NCBI RefSeq assembly: GCF_042680885.1
Contig: NZ_JBHUEO010000026.1
Coordinates: 72,450-136,449 of the forward strand
Source of the DNA: Siminovitchia sediminis
GTDB lineage: Bacteria > Bacillota > Bacilli > Bacillales > Bacillaceae_C
Length of the DNA stretch: 64,000 nt
Reading direction: 5' to 3'
The notes beneath the pieces are model-generated. The model had not been told where the DNA came from. It saw only the letters and a program-made list of their open reading frames with translations, and searched no databases. How positions within the stretch are numbered: position 1 is the first letter of the stretch; every line of letters starts with the position of its first letter. A program made the translations under genes and the position numbers. This document shows positions 24,617 to 33,086 of this stretch, piece after piece.

Positions 24617-25927
24617 ATGGCATTGCCTACTGTAGCAATTGTCGGCAGACCAAATGTTGGCAAATCAACGATCTTCAACCGGATTGTTGGAGAAAGAGTT
24701 TCAATTGTTGAAGACGAACCTGGAGTAACAAGAGACCGGATTTACGGGACTGGTGAATGGCTGACCCATCAATTTCATGTCATTGATACAGGTGGAATTG
24801 ATATTGGTGACGCACCATTTTTGGACGAAATACGCCAACAGGCCGAAATTGCCATTGAAGAAGCAGATGTCATTCTTTTTATCGTAAACGGGCGAGAGGG
24901 AGTGACATCTGCAGATGAGGAAGTGGCAAAAATCTTATTCAGGTCCAAAAAGCCTGTAGTCCTCGCCGTGAACAAGGTGGATAATCCTGAGATGAGGGCT
25001 GATATTTATGAATTTTACTCTCTTGGTTTTGGGGAACCTTTTCCGATTTCTGGTTCACATGGCTTAGGCCTTGGCGATGTACTGGATGAAGTGTTGAAGT
25101 CATTTCCAGATCCAAAAGGCGATCCATACGATGACGATGTCATTAAATTTTGTCTGATAGGGAGACCCAACGTCGGCAAATCATCGTTGGTTAACGCTCT
25201 TCTTGGTGAAGAACGAGTCATTGTTAGCTCCATTGCAGGGACAACCCGTGACGCCATTGATTCAGCATACCGTTATAATGGACAAGATTTTGTCATTATT
25301 GACACAGCCGGAATGCGTAAAAAAGGAAAAGTATACGAAAACACAGAAAAATATAGTGTGTTACGAGCTTTAAAAGCGATTGACCGCTCAGACGTTGTCC
25401 TTGTTGTTCTTGATGGTGAGGAAGGGATTCGCGAACAGGACAAGAGAATTGCCGGATATGCCCACGATGCCGGAAGGGCTGTAATTATCGTTGTGAACAA
25501 GTGGGATGCTGTAGAAAAAGACGATAGGACGATGAAAAATTTTGAGCAGGAGATCCGAGATCACTTCCAGTTTCTGGAGTATGCTCCGATAGTTTTTTTG
25601 TCAGCAAAAACACGGCGGCGTTTGGGAACGCTGCTCCCGACTATTCAGACAGTAAGTGAAAATCATGCGATGAGGGTACAGTCCAGCATTTTAAATGAAG
25701 TTATTTTAGATGCAGTATCAAGGAATCCTGCACCATCAGATAAAGGAAAAAAACTAAAAGTGTATTATGTAACTCAAGTGGCTGTGAAGCCGCCGACATT
25801 TGTGGTGTTTGTGAATGAACCGGAACTCATGCATTTCTCATACGAAAGATTTTTGCAAAATACGATTAGAGAGGCTTTCCGTTTTGAAGGAACACCGTTA
25901 AAAATTATTGCGCGAAAAAGAAAATAA
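24617..25927 (+). CDS. der: ribosome assembly GTPase Der (EngA)
   Basis: Der is a double-GTPase needed for 50S subunit assembly. The 436-residue product equals the usual length when translation starts at ATG 24617. Two G domains each begin with GRPNVGKS (about residues 8–15 and 182–189), with DTGGID and DTAGMR as G3 and NKVDNP and NKWDAV as G4. A KH-like domain occupies the C-terminus (about 355–436). ATG 24611 and GTG 24608 are possible alternative starts. Confidence 0.96.
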   Translation: MALPTVAIVGRPNVGKSTIFNRIVGERVSIVEDEPGVTRDRIYGTGEWLTHQFHVIDTGGIDIGDAPFLDEIRQQAEIAIEEADVILFIVNGREGVTSADEEVAKILFRSKKPVVLAVNKVDNPEMRADIYEFYSLGFGEPFPISGSHGLGLGDVLDEVLKSFPDPKGDPYDDDVIKFCLIGRPNVGKSSLVNALLGEERVIVSSIAGTTRDAIDSAYRYNGQDFVIIDTAGMRKKGKVYENTEKYSVLRALKAIDRSDVVLVVLDGEEGIREQDKRIAGYAHDAGRAVIIVVNKWDAVEKDDRTMKNFEQEIRDHFQFLEYAPIVFLSAKTRRRLGTLLPTIQTVSENHAMRVQSSILNEVILDAVSRNPAPSDKGKKLKVYYVTQVAVKPPTFVVFVNEPELMHFSYERFLQNTIREAFRFEGTPLKIIARKRK

Positions 25928-25948
25928 GGAATGAAGCAGGTGATTGAC

Positions 25949-27004
25949 ATGACAGAACAGAAAGAAAATATAGCTGTCATTGGCGCAGGGAGCTGGGGAA
26001 CGGCATTAGCCTTGGTGCTGGCGGATAATGGCCACCAAGTACAGTTGTGGATGAGAAATAAAAAACAGTTGAAGGAGATCAATGAGCAGCAGACAAATCA
26101 TAAATATTTGCCGGATATTAAGCTTCCTGAAAATATTAAAGGATTTGTTTCTCTGGAAGAATCTTTAAAAGGTACAGATACAGCAATCATTGCGGTACCG
26201 ACAAAGGCGATCAGAGAGACGCTTCGTCAGATCATCAAGATCATTCATATTCCATTTACATTTGTTCATGTAAGTAAAGGAGTGGAACCGGACACACTGA
26301 AACGAATATCGGAAATGATTGAAGAAGAGGTTCCCGATCATCTTTTGAACGCAGTTGTTGTCCTGTCGGGCCCCAGTCACGCCGAGGAAGTAAGCCTGCG
26401 ACACCCGACGACGGTCACGGTGTCTTCCAAACATATGAAGGCAGCCGAACAAGTACAGGATTTATTTATGAATCAGCATTTTCGGGTTTATACAAATCCT
26501 GACTTGGTCGGAGTCGAAATAGGCGGAGCGTTAAAAAATGTCATTGCACTGGCTGCAGGAATTTCAGATGGACTCGGGTACGGTGACAATGCCAAAGCCG
26601 CCTTGATCACAAGGGGGTTGGCGGAAATCACCAGACTCGGAACAAAAATGGGGGCAAATCCACTCACTTTTTCCGGATTGGCCGGTATTGGCGATTTGAT
26701 CGTTACCTGTACAAGCGTACACTCCCGAAATTGGAAAGCAGGCAATATGCTTGGAAAGGGCTGTAAGCTGGAAGAGGTATTAGACAATATGGGAATGGTT
26801 GTTGAAGGCGTTCGTACGACTAAGGCTGCCTATCAACTTGCTCAAAAATACCAGATTAATATGCCGCTTACCGAAGCTTTGTATCATGTTTTATTTAATG
26901 GAATGGAGCCTAAACAGGCTGTCGATCAGTTAATGATGCGATTAAGAAAAAATGAAATGGAAGATTTGGTGGATATTTTAAGCGAACAGATGGAACAAAA
27001 ATAA
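25949..27004 (+). CDS. gpsA: glycerol-3-phosphate dehydrogenase [NAD(P)+]
   Basis: This 351-residue cytosolic enzyme reduces dihydroxyacetone phosphate to sn-glycerol 3-phosphate for phospholipid synthesis. The N-terminal nucleotide-binding motif is GAGSWGTALA, and the catalytic Lys lies in GGALKNVIALAAG. HSRNWKAGNMLGKG is conserved. I chose ATG 25949 after CAGGTGATTG; ATG 25931 lies upstream in frame with a weaker site. It follows der by 21 bp. Confidence 0.96.
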   Translation: MTEQKENIAVIGAGSWGTALALVLADNGHQVQLWMRNKKQLKEINEQQTNHKYLPDIKLPENIKGFVSLEESLKGTDTAIIAVPTKAIRETLRQIIKIIHIPFTFVHVSKGVEPDTLKRISEMIEEEVPDHLLNAVVVLSGPSHAEEVSLRHPTTVTVSSKHMKAAEQVQDLFMNQHFRVYTNPDLVGVEIGGALKNVIALAAGISDGLGYGDNAKAALITRGLAEITRLGTKMGANPLTFSGLAGIGDLIVTCTSVHSRNWKAGNMLGKGCKLEEVLDNMGMVVEGVRTTKAAYQLAQKYQINMPLTEALYHVLFNGMEPKQAVDQLMMRLRKNEMEDLVDILSEQMEQK

Positions 27005-27103
27005 TCATATAGGCATACGATGATGCGTTCATTTTAAAACATCATATGCTGTTAGAGAGAACATTCGCATAACCGGGGGACAGGGCATTCACTGTCATTT
27101 TTT

Positions 27104-27131
27104 GAAGCAAGAAATTGCTTCATTTTTTTTT
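27104..27131 (+). terminator. intrinsic terminator after gpsA
   Basis: GAAGCAA and TTGCTTC form a 7-bp stem with a GAAA tetraloop, followed by nine T residues. A weaker GACAG/CTGTC hairpin lies just upstream. Confidence 0.93.
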
Positions 27132-27194
27132 GGCAATGAAAATGAAAGAATATGCTATAATATGGACGACTCTTTACATGGAGGGAAAGAAAAT

Positions 27195-27395
27195 ATGTCT
27201 CTTTCAATGCAAAAAATGTGGATATCTATTGTGGCAATGATACTGCTGGCGCTGGCCATGCTGACTATTTACATAAGCCGGTTCAAATTAAAAAAAGGAT
27301 TCCTAAAGATCATTACAGCCTTTACTGCCTGGGCACTCATGATCGCAGGCGGACTCCTGATGCTGCTGGTCGTGTTGACAGGGCCGACAGGCTAA
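27195..27395 (+). CDS. yphE: small membrane protein YphE (DUF2768 family)
   Basis: This 66-residue protein has two membrane helices (about 8–28 and 41–62) joined by a short basic loop (RFKLKKG). I chose ATG 27195 after GGAGGGAAAG; the frame continues upstream through the gpsA terminator, which argues against a longer form. A possible extended -10 (TGCTATAAT at 27153–27161) lies just upstream. The equivalent gene follows gpsA in B. subtilis. Function unknown. Confidence 0.82.
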   Translation: MSLSMQKMWISIVAMILLALAMLTIYISRFKLKKGFLKIITAFTAWALMIAGGLLMLLVVLTGPTG

Positions 27396-27430
27396 ATACC
27401 TAAACCAACGGATAAGGAGTGAACCAGTGA

Positions 27431-28138
27431 ATGAAAAGGTGTCTGTCAGGGCTTTGTATCATGTGTATGATCATGCTGTTGAGCGGGTGTTTATATCCCC
27501 AGGAACGGAAAGTGGAAAATCAGATTCCTTATGAGGATCAAATTGCAAGTGTTCAGGAAGCGGTCAACAAGTTTCAGGAAAAAAGCGGAGGGATGCTTCC
27601 GATTAAAACAAAAGAGGCCGATACACCAATTTTTCAAAAATACCTGATTGATTTTAACAAGCTGTCACCGCAATTTTTAGAAGCTCCGCCTGGTAATGCC
27701 TATGAAAGCGGCGGTGTCTTTCAATATGTTTTAGTTGATGTAGAAACTAATCCCACAGTTAAAATTTTTGATGTTCGTCTGGCGGAGAAAGTTAATGAGT
27801 TTTATTTACGGATTCAAGCACAAGGGTATCCTCCTTTTAAAGAGCAAATTGCCGATAACGTATATATCCTTGATCAGGAACAATTAGGCTTTAAGGAGGA
27901 ACAATATTATGTTTCTCCCTATACAAACAATAACTTGCCATTTATTATTAATGGAAAAGGCAACATATACGTGGACTATATTTCAGATCTCTATCAGGCC
28001 GTTAAAGATCAAGAAAACGGATTTTCCCCCGGTGATGACATTCGAACGGTACTCTATGAAGATTCTCCGTTTGTGCCTGCGTATTCGCTGCCGTATACTG
28101 TCGATGAAAACAATGAACCTGTTTATATGGCAAAATAG
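27431..28138 (+). CDS. yphF: lipoprotein YphF
   Basis: This 235-residue exported lipoprotein has a signal peptide ending in the lipobox LLSGC (Cys at about residue 19), then a soluble domain with no motif I recognise. AAGGAGTGAA lies upstream of the ATG. It is found between yphE and spoIVA, as in B. subtilis. Function unknown; its position beside spoIVA is not evidence of a spore role by itself. Confidence 0.85.
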   Translation: MKRCLSGLCIMCMIMLLSGCLYPQERKVENQIPYEDQIASVQEAVNKFQEKSGGMLPIKTKEADTPIFQKYLIDFNKLSPQFLEAPPGNAYESGGVFQYVLVDVETNPTVKIFDVRLAEKVNEFYLRIQAQGYPPFKEQIADNVYILDQEQLGFKEEQYYVSPYTNNNLPFIINGKGNIYVDYISDLYQAVKDQENGFSPGDDIRTVLYEDSPFVPAYSLPYTVDENNEPVYMAK

Positions 28139-28142
28139 TCAT

Positions 28143-28183
28143 AAACCTTCTTCTGCAAAATATACTGTGGAAGAAGGTTTTTT
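28143..28183 (+). terminator. intrinsic terminator after yphF
   Basis: AAACCTTCTTC and GAAGAAGGTTT form an 11-bp stem with a 16-nt loop and a T tract. Confidence 0.85.
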
Positions 28184-28193
28184 ATTTATGAAG

Positions 28194-28224
28194 TTATATT
28201 TGATTAGGACAACATCATACAAAT
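28194..28224 (+). promoter_or_regulatory. candidate sigma-E promoter of spoIVA
   Basis: ATATT (28196–28200) and CATACAAAT (28216–28224) are separated by 15 bp, matching the mother-cell sigma-E pattern (ATATT, CATACAAT). SpoIVA is a sigma-E gene in B. subtilis. It lies about 70 bp before the start codon. Confidence 0.6.
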
Positions 28225-28292
28225 ATATTGACATAAATATATACGGGCATGGATCATGTTGTCCCTTGAACTTAAAGTTAGGAGGGAATCTC

Positions 28293-29771
28293 TTGGAAAA
28301 GGTGGATATTTTTAAAGATATCGCTGAAAGAACGGGCGGAGATATATATCTGGGGATTGTAGGAGCCGTCCGGACCGGTAAATCCACGTTTATTAAAAAG
28401 TTTATGGAACTAGCCGTTTTACCTAATATTGCCAGCGAATCAGACAGGGCCAGGGCACAGGATGAATTACCGCAAAGCGCAGCAGGAAGAACCATTATGA
28501 CAACGGAACCTAAGTTTGTTCCCAACCAGGCGGTAGCTGTTCAAGTTGACAGTGGGTTGGAAGTGAATGTCCGGTTAGTGGATTGTGTCGGCTATACTGT
28601 ACCTGGCGCAAAGGGATATGAGGATGAAAATGGCCCGCGCATGATTCATACACCGTGGTATGAAGAGCCAATCTCCTTTCATGAAGCGGCAGAAATCGGA
28701 ACGCGAAAAGTCATTCAGGAACATTCTGTATTGGGAGTAGTCATTACAACGGATGGAACGATTGGTGAAATACCAAGGGAAGACTATGTAGAAGCGGAAG
28801 AACGCGTTGTTGCCGAGTTGGATGAAGTAGGAAAACCTTATATTATGGTTCTCAATTCTTCAAGGCCGCATCATCCCGAAACAGATGTATTGCGAAAGCA
28901 GCTTTCGGAAAAGTATGACATACCTGTACTGAGTATGTCGGTGGAAAATATGAGAGAGCAGGATGTTTTGAATGTATTAAGAGAAGCACTTTACGAGTTT
29001 CCTGTATTGGAGGTTAATGTCAATCTGCCCAGCTGGGTCATGGCGTTAAAAGAAAACCACTGGCTGCGGACAGATTATCAGGAAGCAGTGAAAGAAACGG
29101 TAAAAGATATTAAAAGGCTCCGGGATGTCGATCGGGTTGTCCAAAACTTCAATGAGTTTGAAAATATAGAAAATGCCGGTTTGGCAGGAGTGGATATGGG
29201 TCAGGGTATTGCGGAAATTGATTTATTCGCACCGGATGAACTCTATGATCAGGTCTTGACTGAAATTGTGGGAACAGAAGTAAGGGGCAGAGATCATTTG
29301 CTTGAGCTCATGCAGGATTTTGCCGATGCCAAAAGAGAATATGACCAAATTTCAGATGCCCTCGTCATGGTGAAACAGACAGGTTACGGCATTGCTGCAC
29401 CATCGCTGGAAGATATGAGCCTTGATGAGCCTGAGATTATCAGGCAGGGAGCCAGGTTTGGCGTCAGGCTGAAAGCTGTAGCACCATCTATCCACATGAT
29501 AAAAGTAGATGTAGAATCTGAATTTGCTCCTATAATCGGAACAGAAAAACAAAGTGAAGAGCTGGTGCGTTATCTCATGCAGGATTTTGAGGATGATCCA
29601 CTTTCTATCTGGAATTCTGATATATTCGGAAGGAGCTTAAGTTCGCTGGTAAGAGAAGGGATTCAAGGAAAGCTTGCCATGATGCCGGAAAATGCCCGCT
29701 ACAAACTAAAAGAAACACTTGAGCGGATTATTAATGAAGGGTCGGGCGGTTTAATCGCTATTATTTTATAA
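28293..29771 (+). CDS. spoIVA: stage IV sporulation protein A
   Basis: SpoIVA is the ATPase that polymerises on the forespore surface to form the basement layer of the spore coat. The start is TTG 28293 after GGAGGGAAT, giving 492 residues, exactly the B. subtilis length. An upstream reading open for a further ~128 codons crosses the yphF terminator and is not real. The Walker A motif GAVRTGKSTF is near residues 23–32, followed by VDCVGY. The C-terminal domain ends in ERIINEGSGGLIAIIL, the conserved membrane-anchoring tail. Confidence 0.97.
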   Translation: MEKVDIFKDIAERTGGDIYLGIVGAVRTGKSTFIKKFMELAVLPNIASESDRARAQDELPQSAAGRTIMTTEPKFVPNQAVAVQVDSGLEVNVRLVDCVGYTVPGAKGYEDENGPRMIHTPWYEEPISFHEAAEIGTRKVIQEHSVLGVVITTDGTIGEIPREDYVEAEERVVAELDEVGKPYIMVLNSSRPHHPETDVLRKQLSEKYDIPVLSMSVENMREQDVLNVLREALYEFPVLEVNVNLPSWVMALKENHWLRTDYQEAVKETVKDIKRLRDVDRVVQNFNEFENIENAGLAGVDMGQGIAEIDLFAPDELYDQVLTEIVGTEVRGRDHLLELMQDFADAKREYDQISDALVMVKQTGYGIAAPSLEDMSLDEPEIIRQGARFGVRLKAVAPSIHMIKVDVESEFAPIIGTEKQSEELVRYLMQDFEDDPLSIWNSDIFGRSLSSLVREGIQGKLAMMPENARYKLKETLERIINEGSGGLIAIIL

Positions 29772-29809
29772 GAAATACGTGTTTCAATGTTATAAAAACA
29801 GCCTTATTT

Positions 29810-29911
29810 ATGGCTGAAATACAGAAAAAGGAATGGAAAAGACGCCAAAATGCTATATATTTGGGCGTCTTTTTAATTATTATGCTGTTTATTCTTGCTA
29901 TCACTATTTGA
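29810..29911 (+). CDS. possible 33-residue membrane peptide
   Basis: ATG 29810 opens 33 codons: a basic N-terminus (KKEWKRRQ) followed by one hydrophobic segment (YLGVFLIIMLFILAITI). This is a typical small-membrane-protein layout. No ribosome binding site is evident, and the frame runs through the spoIVA terminator hairpin, so it may be chance. Confidence 0.25.
   Translation: MAEIQKKEWKRRQNAIYLGVFLIIMLFILAITI
29838..29874 (+). terminator. intrinsic terminator after spoIVA
   Basis: AAAGACGCC pairs with GGGCGTCTTT, followed by T residues. A small ACAGCC/GGCTG hairpin lies just upstream. Confidence 0.8.
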
Positions 29912-30068
29912 TTATGATAATCTTTTAAGCAGAAATGCTCCTTGAACGTTGATTCAAAAGCATTTTGGCTGATTTCTTACATGGAAAATGTTTAGAAATC
30001 CATTCATTTGATTACAAATGTAATAGTAGGATGTATGAAATAGGCTAATTTTGGAGGAGGTGAATAGG

Positions 30069-30341
30069 ATGAATAAAACAGATTTAATTAATTCCGTAGC
30101 AGAAGCAGCAGAACTGTCGAAGAAAGATGCGACAAAAGCTGTAGAAGCTGTATTTCAATCCATCCAGGATTCATTGTCTAATGGGGACAAAGTGTCTTTG
30201 ATCGGATTTGGTAACTTCGAAGTACGTGAGCGTGCTGCCCGTAAAGGACGTAATCCTCAAACAGGTGAAGAAATTGATATTGCAGCAAGCAAAGTGCCTG
30301 CTTTCAAACCAGGTAAAGCTCTTAAGGACGCTGTAAAATAA
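30069..30341 (+). CDS. hup: DNA-binding protein HU
   Basis: This 90-residue nucleoid protein (HBsu; hbs in B. subtilis) bends and packages DNA as a dimer. MNKTDLINSVAEAAELSKKD starts at ATG 30069, after an excellent GGAGGAGGTGA. The beta-arm signature GFGNFEVRERAARKGRNPQT is intact. It is a single-gene unit with its own terminator. Confidence 0.98.
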   Translation: MNKTDLINSVAEAAELSKKDATKAVEAVFQSIQDSLSNGDKVSLIGFGNFEVRERAARKGRNPQTGEEIDIAASKVPAFKPGKALKDAVK

Positions 30342-30364
30342 TTACATACATGTTTGAGCGTTTG

Positions 30365-30394
30365 AAAGGAATTGCCATCGGGCGATTCCTTTTT
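30365..30394 (+). terminator. intrinsic terminator after hup
   Basis: AAAGGAAT and ATTCCTTT form the stem, with inner GCC/GGC pairing, followed by T residues. Confidence 0.88.
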
Positions 30395-30609
30395 ATTATG
30401 CATCAAGTTTCTGTACAACAATGATTCATTGGAAACAACCTTTCTATGAAGGTGAGTTAGCTGAAGCTTCAATTGTATGAAGCTTTAATGTGTTTGTAGG
30501 GGAAGCCCAGTTTGTGGCTGTTCCGTCTTTGGACCTTGTACTTTTCTTATTATCTGCCGGTGTGTTAATATGGCTCTATTAGTGTTTTTTATAAACCAGG
30601 AGGCTAGGC

Positions 30610-31176
30610 ATGGGAAAATTTGATCTGCAGCAAATTGAAAAAGCCGTACGTATGATTTTGGAAGCAATCGGTGAAGATCCGGACAGGGAGGGTTTACTTG
30701 ATACCCCCAAGCGGGTGGCCCGCATGTATGAAGAAGTTTTTGCGGGCATAGGAACAGACCCTGAGGAATATTTTGAAACTGTCTTTGGCGAAGACCACGA
30801 GGAATTGGTACTGGTGAAAGACATACCTTTTTATTCTTTATGCGAGCACCATCTGGTACCCTTTTTCGGGAAGGCGCATGTAGCCTACATCCCTAAAAAT
30901 GGACGTGTGACCGGTTTAAGCAAGCTTGCCCGAGCAGTTGAAGCGGTGGCAAGGCGCCCGCAGCTTCAGGAACGCATTACTTCGACGGTGGCGGATACCA
31001 TTATGACGAAACTCGAACCGCACGGTGTCATGGTTATTATCGAAGCTGAACATATGTGCATGACCATGCGCGGTGTAAAAAAACCTGGCTCCCGAACAGT
31101 AACCTCTGCCGTAAGAGGAATCTTTCTGAAAGACCATCAGGCCAGGAATGAAGTATTATCTTTGATTAAGGAATAA
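30610..31176 (+). CDS. folE: GTP cyclohydrolase I
   Basis: This 188-residue enzyme (MtrA in B. subtilis) converts GTP to dihydroneopterin triphosphate, the first step of folate synthesis. The zinc and active-site motifs are CEHHLVPFFGKAHVAYIP near residue 78 and HMCMTMRGVKKPGSRT near residue 145. The ATG follows CAGGAGGCTAG. It is paired with mtrB, 12 bp downstream, as in B. subtilis. Confidence 0.97.
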   Translation: MGKFDLQQIEKAVRMILEAIGEDPDREGLLDTPKRVARMYEEVFAGIGTDPEEYFETVFGEDHEELVLVKDIPFYSLCEHHLVPFFGKAHVAYIPKNGRVTGLSKLARAVEAVARRPQLQERITSTVADTIMTKLEPHGVMVIIEAEHMCMTMRGVKKPGSRTVTSAVRGIFLKDHQARNEVLSLIKE

Positions 31177-31188
31177 TGGGGTGAAATG

Positions 31189-31422
31189 ATGTACCGGCCA
31201 AACAGCCAAAATGACTATGTGGTGATTAAAGCACTTGAGAACGGAGTAAATGTGATGGGGTTAACCAGAGGGACGGATACTCGTTTCCATCATGCAGAGA
31301 AACTTGATCAAGGAGAAGTGCTAATCGCTCAGTTTACTGAACATACGTCTGCAATAAAAATTCGTGGAAACGCAAAAGTTTACACGCCATTCGGCGATGT
31401 TGAAAGTGAACGCAACAGCTGA
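31189..31422 (+). CDS. mtrB: trp RNA-binding attenuation protein MtrB (TRAP)
   Basis: This 77-residue protein forms an 11-subunit ring that binds tryptophan and then GAG/UAG repeats in trp leader RNA. ATG 31189 follows GGGGTGA; ATG 31186 is too close to that site. The tryptophan-binding LTRGTDTRFHH and the RNA-binding basic residues (Lys in HHAEKLDQ, Lys and Arg in AIKIRG) are retained, so the protein should be active. The trp operon, which lies downstream of aroF-aroB-aroH in B. subtilis, is not present between aroB and ypiA here, so its target here is unclear. Confidence 0.95.
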   Translation: MYRPNSQNDYVVIKALENGVNVMGLTRGTDTRFHHAEKLDQGEVLIAQFTEHTSAIKIRGNAKVYTPFGDVESERNS

Positions 31423-31471
31423 TTCCCAGATTGTCCCAAAATAACCCTTATGCAAACTGCCGCCTTATTTA

Positions 31472-31480
31472 TGATATAAT
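31472..31480 (+). promoter_or_regulatory. candidate extended -10 promoter before hepS
   Basis: TGATATAAT is a perfect extended -10 element. The -35 region is weak. It lies about 50 bp before the hepS start, in the gap after mtrB. Confidence 0.35.
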
Positions 31481-31530
31481 GTTGAAATTAATGGATCGAA
31501 TTATAAAGTAAAGAAATGAGGATTACGGAT

Positions 31531-32337
31531 ATGGCTCGAAGGATATATGATCAAAAGGCAGATTCGATAAAAGAATTAATCCAAAAGAAAATGTACCACC
31601 ATTTTTTGTTTGAACATATCGAATCGCCAATTATAGATGAAGACCGTATCCTTATGCTGTTAATAGTGATGGAAGAGGCGGATGTATCCGACAAAAAAGC
31701 AGAATCCTCTGCTGCTTCTGCCATGCTTGTACAAATTGCTCTTGATATTCATGACCAAGTTTCTAAAGAGCAGAAATCCTTGACTGAGAGACAATTATCT
31801 GTTTTGGCGGGAGATTTTTTCAGTGGTTTATATTATCTTTTACTTGCTGAAATAGAAGATATCCAATTAATTAGGACATTGGCGAATGCCATTAAAAAGA
31901 TTAATGAATACAAAACGACTGTGTATCAGTTGGCCGGCCAGGATCCAGATACATTTATGGCGTCTTTTAAGGGGATCGGAACTACCGTTATAAAGGACTT
32001 TTGCAGACATTTTCAGGCTGAACGCTACAATCCTTTGTTTATGGAGTTTTTATTTTTGAAAAAATTGTTGGCGGAAATGGACAAGTTTCAGGAAGGCCGC
32101 TTTTCTATCCTGTTTGAAGGCTTGAAAAAATTCTATTTGCCCCAAATGTATTCAACAACTCCCCTGTCTCATTTGTCCCGGCGTGATCAGCATTTCTTGA
32201 AAGAGGTATGCACCAACTATATTGATCAATGCAAAAAAAATCTAAAAGAAGAATCTGCCCGTATTTCGGGACTGCCGGATATATTTTTGGAACGGGTTGA
32301 ACAGCTATCCAATCAATATAAGCACATAGCTACATAA
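31531..32337 (+). CDS. hepS: heptaprenyl diphosphate synthase component I
   Basis: This 268-residue protein is the small, non-catalytic subunit of heptaprenyl diphosphate synthase, which builds the C35 side chain of menaquinone-7 with HepT. I chose ATG 31531, preceded by GAGGA; ATG 31516 has no ribosome binding site. The protein is helical, without DDxxD motifs, as expected for component I. Order hepS-menG-hepT is conserved. Confidence 0.92.
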   Translation: MARRIYDQKADSIKELIQKKMYHHFLFEHIESPIIDEDRILMLLIVMEEADVSDKKAESSAASAMLVQIALDIHDQVSKEQKSLTERQLSVLAGDFFSGLYYLLLAEIEDIQLIRTLANAIKKINEYKTTVYQLAGQDPDTFMASFKGIGTTVIKDFCRHFQAERYNPLFMEFLFLKKLLAEMDKFQEGRFSILFEGLKKFYLPQMYSTTPLSHLSRRDQHFLKEVCTNYIDQCKKNLKEESARISGLPDIFLERVEQLSNQYKHIAT

Positions 32338-32360
32338 ACAGTCGGAAGAAGGTTGCTAAC

Positions 32361-33071
32361 ATGCAGTCAAAAGAAGAAAGAGTTCATCATGTATTCGAAA
32401 AAATTCATAAAAATTACGACAAAATGAATTCAATTATCAGCTTTAAGCAGCATAGCAAGTGGCGGAGAGTGACGATGGAAAAGATGAATGTCCAAAAAGG
32501 GAGCAGCGCGCTCGATCTATGCTGCGGTACCGGTGACTGGACCATCTCATTGGCTGAAAAGACCGGTGAAACCGGCCGTGTGATCGGGCTTGACTTCAGT
32601 AAAAATATGCTGGCTGTAGCTGAAGAAAAAATGAAGGAAAAAGGCCTGAATCATGTAACGTTAATACAGGGCAATGCGATGGAACTCCCTTTTGAAGATC
32701 ATAGCTTTGACTATGTCACGATTGGTTTCGGCCTTCGTAATGTCCCTGACTATATGCAGGTTCTCAAGGAAATGCACCGAGTGACAAAACCTGGTGGGAT
32801 GGCGGTTTGCCTTGAAACATCTCAACCAACGCTTCCGGTATTTCGCCAAGTTTTTAATGCCTATTTTCGCTATTTGATGCCGGTGTTCGGAAAAGTATTT
32901 GCAAAAAGCTATGAAGAATACTCATGGCTGCAGGAGTCAGCCCGGGATTTCCCAGGTATGGAAGAGCTCGCGCAAATGTTTTGGCAAGCAGGTTTTGTCG
33001 ATGTCATCTATAAGCCGTTCAGCGGTGGTGCAGCCGCTTCGCATATAGGAATGAAGCAGAAATTAGGATAA
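32361..33071 (+). CDS. menG: demethylmenaquinone methyltransferase MenG
   Basis: This 236-residue SAM-dependent methyltransferase of the UbiE/MenG family makes menaquinone in the last step of the pathway. SAM motif I, LDLCCGTGDWTI, is near residues 49–60. Later conserved segments include GFGLRNVPDY and the C-terminal FSGGAAASHIGMK. It sits between the two subunits of heptaprenyl diphosphate synthase, 15 bp before hepT. Confidence 0.96.
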   Translation: MQSKEERVHHVFEKIHKNYDKMNSIISFKQHSKWRRVTMEKMNVQKGSSALDLCCGTGDWTISLAEKTGETGRVIGLDFSKNMLAVAEEKMKEKGLNHVTLIQGNAMELPFEDHSFDYVTIGFGLRNVPDYMQVLKEMHRVTKPGGMAVCLETSQPTLPVFRQVFNAYFRYLMPVFGKVFAKSYEEYSWLQESARDFPGMEELAQMFWQAGFVDVIYKPFSGGAAASHIGMKQKLG

Positions 33072-33086
33072 CCGGGTGGAAAACTT

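Noticed and set aside
27909..28292. N-terminal extension of spoIVA by ~128 codons
   Set aside because: It runs out of frame through yphF and through the yphF terminator and the sigma-E promoter; TTG 28293 has a strong ribosome binding site and gives the exact known length.
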